Assembly (NCBI GenBank): GCA_020722725.1
Contig: DYKG01000001.1
Span: 62,001 to 126,000 of the forward strand
Origin: Candidatus Methylomirabilis sp.
GTDB lineage: Bacteria > Muiribacteriota > Ozemobacteria > Ozemobacterales > Ozemobacteraceae
Reading direction: 5' to 3'
DNA length: 64,000 nt
Shown here piece by piece: positions 49,862-58,100 of the stretch (position 1 is the stretch's first letter; every line of letters begins with the position of its first letter). The notes under the pieces were generated by a model. It was not told the DNA's origin. It worked only from the letters and a program-made list of their open reading frames with translations, and did not search any database. The position numbers and the translations under genes were made by a program.

Positions 49862-51598
49862 ATGCGGGAAATCAAGCCGAGAGGCTGGACAATTATTGGC
49901 TTTACCGGGCTTTCATGCCTGGCTGCAATTATGCTTGGCTTTTTTTTACCGGAAAAGATGCAGATGGAGCAATGGTACCGCAGCACCACTTTCTATTTCA
50001 TTTGGTTCAACTGCATTGCCTGGTTAATATGCCTGGCCGAGGGCTTGGCTGAAAATTCCGGCCGGTTTATTGCCTGGGTTAAACTGCATTATCCGGCACT
50101 GGCTGGGTGTGCCCTGCTGATTTTCGTTGCCTCAATCGCTGTTCCCGGTGAATTTCGTATTCTTGCCGATGAAACCAATTTACTGGGAACTTCAATGTCG
50201 ATGTACGATTCGCATGAATGCTGTAACCCAACTGCTGTTCTAAATTATTTCCACGGCATGAAACGAACGCTGGAGAGCGTAGTAGACATGCGTCCAGCTT
50301 TCTTCCCTTTTCATCTTTACGTATTTCACAGCCTGTTTGGTTATGACCCGGCGAATGGTTTCAGAGTTAATCTGCTTGCCGCTTTTTTGATTTTTGCAGT
50401 TTTTTATGCCCTGATTGAGCCTGAATTAGGTAAAATTTCGGCTTTTCTTGGAATTCTTGTTTTATCTTCCTTCCCTCTGCTGATTCTTTACTTCAGATCC
50501 TGTGGATTTGAGACTGTCAATCTGCTGTGGCTGATGATTCTTGTGTTTTTCTGTCGCATGTTTCTTCAGAACCCGCAGGCATCCGGTATTGAAATGATTT
50601 TTCTGACGCTTCCACTTCTTGCGCAAACCAGGTATGAGTCTGCACTGGCCGTTTTCTGCGTGGTGCCGGTGCTTCTTTATAAAATGCCGGTTGCGCAATA
50701 TAATTTTCTTTCATGGAAAACGGTAGTCGCCCCGCTTTTGTTTCTGCCTGCCGCCTGGTTGAGAATCGTGACCTTCAGTACTCAGGCATTTCAGGTTAAT
50801 TCAATTGAAGAAGCATTCAGTCTGAATCTGGTTGAGAAAAACCTTGGACAATTTGTAAGGTTTATTTTTGGTGATCAGCGTAAATACGGCATGGTAAGCA
50901 TTCTCGGGTTTCTGGCACTAGCAGGATTAATTAAGTATTTGATTGACCTATTCGTAAATTTCAAAGGACGCGAAAGAAAAAGTCGAGCTTTTCTGCTGAT
51001 AGTCTGCGGCCTTGCAATTGTTCATCTTCTGGCACGCATGACGTATTTCTGGGGTGACCTGACTCTGCAGTATACATCAAGACTTGGGCTGGTTTTTCTG
51101 CCACTGCTGTCTTTTCTGGTGGTGTACTTGTTACACAGTCTTTCTTTATGGCAGAACCATTTGCGTTATTTATGGTTTGCCGGAGTTCTTGCTCTGATGA
51201 TCCATGGATGGCCGGTTGCCGGGCAGAATCTCGGGGTGCGTGAAATTTTCTTTTACCGTGAATTCAGAACGGTTAAGCAGTATCTGGATCGCAATTTCCC
51301 CGCCAGGGATGAATACTTTCTAATTTCAGACCTGGCCAATCTTTATGTGCCATTTGGGTTCAGCGCAATTTACACGGGTTACGCACGCAGTAATCCTGAA
51401 GATATAATGGCGCAGTTGCAGCGCCGAACTTACAGGCATGCGCTGGTAATTCAAAAAATTAATTTAAATGATGGCAAACCTGAAGAGAACTCTTATCTGG
51501 GTGAAAACTTCAAACTCGAAACCTTATATGAAAATCAGTTGCATGCCGGGGCTTTTATAAGAATTTCCCGTTTAAGTGCCGCTTTTGAGGAGAAATGA
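49862..51598 (+). CDS. GT-C-type membrane glycosyltransferase-like protein 1
   Basis: 578 aa, polytopic (about ten hydrophobic helices) with a C-terminal soluble domain from about residue 450. The first extracytoplasmic loop has EFRILADETNLLGTSMSMYD, where adjacent Asp-Glu resembles the catalytic acidic pair of GT-C/PMT enzymes that use lipid-linked sugars, followed by MRPAFFPFHLYVFHSLFGYD and PANGFRVN. RYESALAVFCVVP and ARMTYFWGD are shared with the next gene. It would transfer a sugar from a polyprenyl donor to an envelope acceptor; donor and acceptor are unknown. AAGGGGAGAGG precedes ATG. Its stop is 1 nt before the start of a paralogue of the same size, so they are an operon. Confidence 0.78.
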   Translation: MREIKPRGWTIIGFTGLSCLAAIMLGFFLPEKMQMEQWYRSTTFYFIWFNCIAWLICLAEGLAENSGRFIAWVKLHYPALAGCALLIFVASIAVPGEFRILADETNLLGTSMSMYDSHECCNPTAVLNYFHGMKRTLESVVDMRPAFFPFHLYVFHSLFGYDPANGFRVNLLAAFLIFAVFYALIEPELGKISAFLGILVLSSFPLLILYFRSCGFETVNLLWLMILVFFCRMFLQNPQASGIEMIFLTLPLLAQTRYESALAVFCVVPVLLYKMPVAQYNFLSWKTVVAPLLFLPAAWLRIVTFSTQAFQVNSIEEAFSLNLVEKNLGQFVRFIFGDQRKYGMVSILGFLALAGLIKYLIDLFVNFKGRERKSRAFLLIVCGLAIVHLLARMTYFWGDLTLQYTSRLGLVFLPLLSFLVVYLLHSLSLWQNHLRYLWFAGVLALMIHGWPVAGQNLGVREIFFYREFRTVKQYLDRNFPARDEYFLISDLANLYVPFGFSAIYTGYARSNPEDIMAQLQRRTYRHALVIQKINLNDGKPEENSYLGENFKLETLYENQLHAGAFIRISRLSAAFEEK

Positions 51599-51599
51599 C

Positions 51600-53294
51600 A
51601 TGAAAAAATCTCTGATAATTCTTGTGATTAGTTCTGTTGTGGCTCTTGGCCTCGTCTTTCTTCCCGAAGAAAGCTTCAGGGAGAGCGCTTACCAGAATTC
51701 AGCGTGGTATTTCATGTTCATCGCCTTTCTCATGCTGGTTTTCTCAATTTACAATTCTGAACATTCTCTATGCCTGGTCGAATCTTGTCGCGCAAATGCA
51801 AGGGCGGCAGGTTTTGCCGCAATTATAGTGGTTGCGGGGTTCTTTCTTTCTCCCCCTGATTTCAGAATTCTTGCTGATGAAACAAATCTGCTGGGCGTTT
51901 CAATGGAAATGAATGATACCACCAGATGTGTGTTGCCGGTTGAAAGCCTTTATTACTATCATGGCATGCGTACCGTTATTACTGAAAAAACAGAAATGCG
52001 CCCGCCCGCTTACCCCTTTGTTCTCTCTCTGCTGCATGGAATAAGCGGTTATCGCCCTGCCAATGCGTTCATTCTCAACGCCATATCTGCCTGGTTGGCA
52101 CTTTTTTTGTTGTTTCTAATGGTTACCCGCCGCGAAGGTGGCTTGTGGGGATACGTTGCAATGGTCGCCATGGCTTCGTATCCGGTCTTTGTGCAGTATT
52201 TCACTTCAGCCGGATTCGAGACTTTCAATCTTGCTCTTCTTATACTCTGTTTCTTTCTGCTCGACCGATTCCTCGAAACCCGCAATTTATGGATCTCAGT
52301 GGGGGTTGTCGCTTCATTGGTCCTGCTTGCCCACTCCCGCTACGAATCAATTACAACCGTGCTTTGCATTTTGCCTCTTCTGCTGAACTTTCTTCCGGAA
52401 AATGCCCGCGATGACTGGCGGGAAAAGCTGATTTTCGCTTCTCCGATTTTTCTGCTGCCGGCTTTGTGGCTGCGAACTACCACCTGGAATGCATTGCGGT
52501 TTCAGGTCGAGACGGTCGACAGGGCTTTCGGTCTGGAATATCTCTGGCCTAATTTCAAGGGGATGGTAATGTTTTTTCTTTCAGGCCGCAGTCAGCGCTT
52601 TGCCGGGCCGATTTTAACGGTATTGGCCTGCGTGGGTCTGATTCTGCTGCTGGAAAAATGGTTCAATCACAAACTGGTTAAAGAACAACGCTGGTTCAAT
52701 GCTGCGCTGGCGGCAAATACTGTTTTTCATCTTATTGCAAGGTTACTCTATGTTAATGGAGATCTGGCTCAGCCGCACACTGCCAGACTTGCGATTGTCT
52801 TTCTTCCACTTATTGCTGCTCTTGCGGTTAGCGGGCTGCGTCGCATCGAAACATTCAAAAGCCCGGTAAACATTGCCCCGGGAATTCTTCTGCTGATGTT
52901 CGCACTTTTGATTTCATGCTGGCCGGTTGCCGCCGCCAATGACGGAGCAGGCAGACTTCTTGAATATCGCGAATTCAAATGGGCAAGGGAAGTATTTGAA
53001 CGTCATCAGGTCGGAGAAGAAAGTATCCTGATTGTTAACCGGCCAAATTTATATGTTCCTTTCAAGAAGAGTGCCATTACTTTTTCAACTGCATATCTGA
53101 TGCAGGAAAGACTGGAAAAAATGTTGTATAACCATTCATACTCGCGTCTGATTATTTTACAGCATATTAATTATCGCAATGGTGAGGCCGAAGAAGACCT
53201 GCCTATAAACATTCAGCGCTTTAAATCGCGCATTTTATTTGAATCGCAGCTTAGCACGTTACATTATCTGCGCATCAGTGAAATTTCCTTGTGA
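51600..53294 (+). CDS. GT-C-type membrane glycosyltransferase-like protein 2
   Basis: 564 aa, paralogue of the preceding gene along its full length: FRILADETNLLGVSMEMND, YYYHGMRTVITEKTEMRPPA, GYRPANAFILNAISA, HSRYESITTVLCILP, ARLLYVNGDLAQPHTARLAI and a soluble C-terminal part with NRPNLYVPFKKSAITFSTAY. The acidic Asp-Glu pair is retained. Start ATG follows GAGGAG. A tandem pair of diverged paralogues suggests two related transfer steps or a heteromeric enzyme. Exact function unknown; a protein O-mannosyltransferase- or ArnT-like role is only a fold-level suggestion. Confidence 0.77.
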   Translation: MKKSLIILVISSVVALGLVFLPEESFRESAYQNSAWYFMFIAFLMLVFSIYNSEHSLCLVESCRANARAAGFAAIIVVAGFFLSPPDFRILADETNLLGVSMEMNDTTRCVLPVESLYYYHGMRTVITEKTEMRPPAYPFVLSLLHGISGYRPANAFILNAISAWLALFLLFLMVTRREGGLWGYVAMVAMASYPVFVQYFTSAGFETFNLALLILCFFLLDRFLETRNLWISVGVVASLVLLAHSRYESITTVLCILPLLLNFLPENARDDWREKLIFASPIFLLPALWLRTTTWNALRFQVETVDRAFGLEYLWPNFKGMVMFFLSGRSQRFAGPILTVLACVGLILLLEKWFNHKLVKEQRWFNAALAANTVFHLIARLLYVNGDLAQPHTARLAIVFLPLIAALAVSGLRRIETFKSPVNIAPGILLLMFALLISCWPVAAANDGAGRLLEYREFKWAREVFERHQVGEESILIVNRPNLYVPFKKSAITFSTAYLMQERLEKMLYNHSYSRLIILQHINYRNGEAEEDLPINIQRFKSRILFESQLSTLHYLRISEISL

Positions 53295-53326
53295 GGTTTC
53301 TGTAATCTCACGTGTGGCGATTAAGT

Positions 53327-53355
53327 TGTTGCATCATTTAACAATGTGATAAAAT
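53327..53355 (+). promoter_or_regulatory. Predicted promoter of the 53378 gene
   Basis: TTGTTG (53327-53332), 17-nt spacer, TAAAAT (53350-53355). Confidence 0.5.
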
Positions 53356-53377
53356 GATAAAAGTTGTGGGGGCACAC

Positions 53378-54124
53378 ATGAATAGAACCTGCCGTTTATT
53401 GCTGGTAATGTTTTTGATGCTGCATACCTGGTGTGGCGCCTGTGATACCAATCTTCTTTCACTGATTTCCGGCTCTGGTGCCGGCGATGCCTTCGTTGAA
53501 AAATCCTCGCAGCTTGTTGCGCTCTCGGTTAAGTTGGGCAGAAACATCCAATCTGTAGCTTCCGCAAAGCCGGTAATTCAGGAAATCATGAACGCCTGGA
53601 TCTCTTTCGACAACAATTACAGTCAGTTTCCTCCGGAATGGGCAAAAAAAGATGATAACTGGAAAAGCAAACTCAAAAAGCTTGCCGACCTTATTGGCCA
53701 GATCAATTTATCCATGAATAAAGGTGATCTGACCTCAGCTCATAATCTTGTTCTGGAATTTTCGAAAAAGCTTACAATTCTTTATGAATGTATGCCTAAG
53801 ACCAGGCTTGGTGAGCAACTGTATAAAATTTCAAGCAATATTTTAAAACTTAATGAACTGTTTGTTGCAAAAGATGTTGCGGGTTTTTCTTCGCTGATCG
53901 ACGACACGATGGTCTCGGTAATTGCTGTCGGTGGGGAGCTCGATGAAAATGCCCGCAAGAACACTGTCCCAATGCAGAAATATCTGGAAGAGCTGAAAAG
54001 CCGGGCCCCCAAAGATGAACAGGCTTTTAATTTTCAGGTAAAAATGATCATGATGACAATTGAAGACGCCTATGTCAAAATGAATGAACATTTGAACAGG
54101 CCATCATCCAGAGAAAATAAGTAA
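53378..54124 (+). CDS. Exported helical protein of unknown function
   Basis: 248 aa from MNRTCRLLLVMFLMLHTWCG, a signal peptide; ACDTN follows. A Cys near the cleavage site does not fit a standard lipobox. The mature part is almost entirely helical (VALSVKLGRNIQSVASAKPV, KLKKLADLIGQINLSMNKGD, AHNLVLEFSKKLTILYE), like a four-helix bundle. No heme-binding CxxCH and no recognised family. GTGGGGG precedes the ATG; an earlier ATG at 53354 overlaps the -10 hexamer. The FmdE-family gene follows after 14 nt, so the two are probably cotranscribed. Confidence 0.7.
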   Translation: MNRTCRLLLVMFLMLHTWCGACDTNLLSLISGSGAGDAFVEKSSQLVALSVKLGRNIQSVASAKPVIQEIMNAWISFDNNYSQFPPEWAKKDDNWKSKLKKLADLIGQINLSMNKGDLTSAHNLVLEFSKKLTILYECMPKTRLGEQLYKISSNILKLNELFVAKDVAGFSSLIDDTMVSVIAVGGELDENARKNTVPMQKYLEELKSRAPKDEQAFNFQVKMIMMTIEDAYVKMNEHLNRPSSRENK

Positions 54125-54138
54125 TTCAAGGAACCCAT

Positions 54139-54741
54139 ATGACCCCGGAAGAAAAAAAGTCGTTGCTTGAAAAACTCTTTGCTTTTCATACCAAACGGGC
54201 ACCCGGTCTGGCAATCGGAATTGATATGGTCGAACTGGCACTCGAAAAGCTTGGGCCGGTTAAAGACAGGATCAATGCTGTCTGTGAGGGGCAATCTTGT
54301 CTTGTTGACGTTCTTCAGAATATGACCGGGTGCACCTATGGAAACCGCTACCTCAGAGTGATTAATAATCTCGGGCGGTTTGCGTTTACCCTATATGACC
54401 GAGTCGATGGCCGTGGAATACGGGTTTTTATCGATGTTGACAAGATTGATCCTGTTGAAACCCCTGAAATTGCCAGGTTTTTCAGCCGCACCCGCAGTCC
54501 TGAAGTTAAAAAGGGTGGTCAGGCACGTGCCGATTCGGCAGAAAAAATCATGAGTGAATTTTCCAAAATCAGCCGGCGAATCATTGCCTGGTATCCAGTC
54601 AGGGTTTTGAAATTTGAAAAACCCGATGTTTACCCGGCTGCTTTTTGCCAGAAATGCCACGAATCTTTCCTGGTGACCGAATCTGAACAGAAAATCTGTG
54701 GAGCATGTACCGGTTCTGATCTATATTTCGAAAGAATATGA
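54139..54741 (+). CDS. FmdE-family protein with C-terminal zinc ribbon
   Basis: 200 aa. Residues 10-100 match the FmdE (formylmethanofuran dehydrogenase subunit E-like) domain: LFAFHTKRAPGLAIGIDMVE, then AVCEGQSCLVDVLQNMTGCT and YGNRYLRVINNLGRFAFTLY, with conserved His and Cys expected to bind metal. The C-terminal 40 residues are a four-Cys zinc ribbon (FCQKCHESFLV...KICGACTG). Cytoplasmic. The family is found near molybdenum or tungsten enzymes and transporters in anaerobes, but its reaction is not established. AAGGAA precedes the ATG. Together with a decayed tungstate transporter at 23.8-24.2 kb it hints at past or present Mo/W metabolism. Confidence 0.88.
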   Translation: MTPEEKKSLLEKLFAFHTKRAPGLAIGIDMVELALEKLGPVKDRINAVCEGQSCLVDVLQNMTGCTYGNRYLRVINNLGRFAFTLYDRVDGRGIRVFIDVDKIDPVETPEIARFFSRTRSPEVKKGGQARADSAEKIMSEFSKISRRIIAWYPVRVLKFEKPDVYPAAFCQKCHESFLVTESEQKICGACTGSDLYFERI

Positions 54742-55120
54742 GATTCAATAAATAAAGCAAATATTTGTTGGATATTTATGCCGAACAAAAGCTCGTTGTC
54801 TGCCTTTTGTTGGTTGCTGAGCCCGCCGAACCATCGAAGCGGCAGTGGAGAATCGAAAACATTCAATGGGCTTTTATATAGGACAACGAACCGTTGTTAT
54901 ACAAAGGCTCGTTGAAAAAATCAAATTTTTTACACCGCTTCGACCAGCTAAGCTGGCTCAGCAACCGGAAAAAGGCGGTCATTGAGCTTTTCGGACGCGC
55001 AGGACGCGCTAATGCAGAGTCGCCGCGGTATAGCGAGCGACGCGTAAAATGCCCGCCTTTGAAAAATAGTCAGTGAACTTTTGTATAAAATGGATTTCAA
55101 CTGATTATGAAACGCAATAA
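54742..55120. other. Gene-free interval with repeats
   Basis: About 430 nt between the FmdE-family and alpha-2-macroglobulin genes in total. It holds a direct repeat ACAAAAGCTCGTTG (near 54785) and ACAAAGGCTCGTTG (near 54900) and R2 copy 4. No convincing gene. Confidence 0.5.
54936..55065 (+). repeat. R2 dispersed repeat, copy 4 (extended)
   Basis: GCTTCGACCAGCTAAGCTGG, CTCAGCAACCGGAAAAAGGC and GGTCATTGAGCTTTTCGGAC, then a GC-rich insert (GCGCAGGACGCGCTAATGCA) and finally AAAATGCCCGCCTTTG. It has the same frame as copy 3 but with an extra 45-nt segment between the core and the closing arm. Confidence 0.65.
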
Positions 55121-55149
55121 TTGCACTTGCCGCTTACTAAAGTTAGAAT
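55121..55149 (+). promoter_or_regulatory. Predicted promoter of the alpha-2-macroglobulin gene
   Basis: TTGCAC (55121-55126), 17-nt spacer, TAGAAT (55144-55149), 30 nt before the ATG. Confidence 0.6.
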
Positions 55150-55179
55150 GTCGGCATACAGAAATAAGAGGTGCGGCAA

Positions 55180-58100
55180 ATGAATAAAAAGACCCTTTTC
55201 CGTTTGCTTTTTGCAAGTCTGTTGTTTGCGCTGATAATGCTCGCCCAGGCTTCGGCAAACGACCTTGCCCTGAAGTATCATCTTTCCGCAGAAGGTTCGT
55301 TGCAGCCGGCAAATTGGCAGCTGCGGCTTGAGTTCGATCAGCCGGTTTCGATACTCGAAGTTTCCAAAAGAGTGTCACTAAAATTCAAGAGCAAGAATGC
55401 CGAATTCAAGATTTGGAATGCAACCGAGTTGGGTGCGGCTGAAAACAGAAAGGCATTGCCACCTGAGCGCCAGATTTTTATTCTTCGCCCCTCACCCGTT
55501 CCCAGCGCCACCGGATCCTGCCGCATCGTTATCGACGGCAAACTGGCTTCGGCTAACAATAAAGCAAGACTTAACCGTCAGCGCGAGATAATTTTTGATA
55601 CCGCACTTGGCACAACTGTTCTTGGGGCCGAGCCATATTTTAATTCGCCGACCAACAAAGGGGTAAGAATCTATCTATCAGAGCTGGTTAAAGATTACCA
55701 GCTGAAAAAGAAGATCAGAATCTTTCCGCCGGTAGGCATGTTTTCTGTTGATCGCCAATATACTTATAACCGAAATGAATACCTGGTTTCTGGCAAATTC
55801 GTCACCGGGCGGAAATATCAGATTGAGATTCTCGGAGGTTCTACCGGTGAGAAAGAGCCGGTGCTTAATCCATACAAATTTGAATTTACTTCCTGTGGTC
55901 CCAAACCTGAAATCAGGTTTGCCACCGACCGCAACGTTCTTGAGCTCAAGAGCCGGCAGATGATTCCTTTGAGCTTTGCCAATGTGGGTAATTTCCGTTG
56001 TCAGTTCATGAAGATTCCCGCTTTCTTCGGCCCATGGTTCGACTCTCTCGCCGTTTTTCCCGATGTCGAAGAAAAACGCCCGACTGAAGTGACATCTTTT
56101 CGGCTCGGCGACAGTGAAAAGAAAATTCTCGAAGCCACTGCGGCCGACCTTGACAATATGATGCTGACCGGGGTTAATCGCCTGAACGCCCTTAAAGCCC
56201 TCGAAGGCGGCGACAAAATACCCGGCCTGGCCGATTTTCTTGCTCCAGAATTCGTTTCCAACAGTGAAGGATACATGGGATCAGATAACCCTGACCAGGA
56301 ATACTTCTTCTCTCTGCCTCTCGACTCAAGAGCCGAGCCGGAAAAGGGCGGCAGTGTGGTAATACGGGTCAACGAAGCTGATGTGGAAAACGGACAGCAG
56401 GCGACCCGCCTGTTTCAGCTTACCGACCTTTCAATTACTTATAAATTCAGCCGCAGCGAATTGCTGCTATGGGTAACTTCAATTCAGACGGGCAAACCAC
56501 TCGGAAATATTTCGGTAATGCTGGTTTTGAAAGATGATGTTTGCGTTTTCCCTGGAAAAACCGACCGCGACGGCTTGATAAGAATCAGTCAGGATAAAGA
56601 ATGTTCAGCAATCAAGTGGAACGGCAATCAGCCGGAAATTCACCTGGTAAAGCCGACTGTCGATTCGATGTTGATCGCTGCGGTAGCCAATGAAGCTGAC
56701 AGCAGTTTCGTCAGATTGAGCAGCAATCGGTTTCTGCCTTCATCGGTCAATTCTTCTTATATTGACCAGAAGGAAGAGCTTGGCGCAAAAGGTCATGTCT
56801 TTACTGAACGTGGTGTATACAAGCAGGGTGAAACCGTTTTCTGGAAAGCAACTCTGCGTGAATATATTGAAAAATCCATCAGACCCGTAACCGGCGAAGA
56901 GGTTTCGGTCAGGATTTCCAACCCCCGGGGTGAAGAAATTTTCGATGAAACACTTGCTCTCAGCGAATTCGGCACTGTGTCTGGAGAGTTGAAACTGGCT
57001 TCTTATGCTCCTCTTGGCCAGTATAATCTCAGGATCTACCGCCTGGTTGAAAATCAGGAAAAAACCCGAATGGGCCTCGAGCCTGCCTGGGATTTTCTGA
57101 TGAACCGTTCGCCGACTAAACCGGAAAATGTTAACACAGCCGGACAGAGCAGCGAAAAAATTGAAATTCTTTTAACTTCAACCGGCTTTCAGGTTCAGGA
57201 ATTCGAACCGCCCCGCCATTATGTGGAAATCTCGACCCGCCTCGATTCTCGAAAAGTTAAAGTAGTTGTCGGTCAGGAAACTGAACAGCCCTATCTTGAA
57301 TGCCGCATTAAAAGCCTTTATTACACCGGCGGACCCCTCAGACACGCGAAAGTGCAATGGACCGCCCATCTTGCCGAAAACGACTGCAGCGTAGGCGAAT
57401 ACCCTCTCTACCAATTTGGTCACAATGATCCATTCAAAGATTTGATTGAATCTGGTAACTCGGTGCTTGATAAAAACGGTGAACTGGTTGTTGCCCTCCC
57501 CGTGTCTCAGGAGGTGTTGAGCGGTTTGAACCGTATCGAAATTAGTGCAACCGTGCTTGATGTCGATGCAAGACCATCGACCGGCGTTGAAAATTTTTCG
57601 CACAAGCCCGAATACCGGGTCGGTATCGCAAAGCTACCTGGCGGACTCGCCCAGGAACAGGAATTTCCGGTTCAGATTCTGGTTCTTGATCAGAATGGCA
57701 AGCCGGTGACCAATGGACAGGTTCAACTTGAAATCATGCGAAAGCGCTGGTTCTACACGCAGAAGCGTGATGCCTCGGGTGGAATTTATTATAACTGGGC
57801 AAGCGGTTGGACCCGGAACCAGCGGTCAGTTTCGCAAATCAAAGGTGACTTTGCCGAATTTGACCTGATTCTGGCAGAAGGTGGCGATTACATGCTGCAG
57901 GCAACCTATCGTGTCGGTTCTGCAGAATATAAGGCGGCCTACAGTTTCCATGTTGATTATTCATATGCCAGCTTCGATGATTTGAACAGTATTTCAAGGG
58001 TTCGAAGCGAAAATGAAATAATTCTTTTGTCAGATAAGGCGGTTGCAGCAGTAAATGATAAGGTTAAAATCCGCTATTCTTTGCCTGCGGTTTGTGAATA

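Noticed and set aside
1688-55065. R2 copies considered as CRISPR repeats
   Set aside because: Copies are tens of kb apart, variable in length, with no regular spacers and no cas genes.
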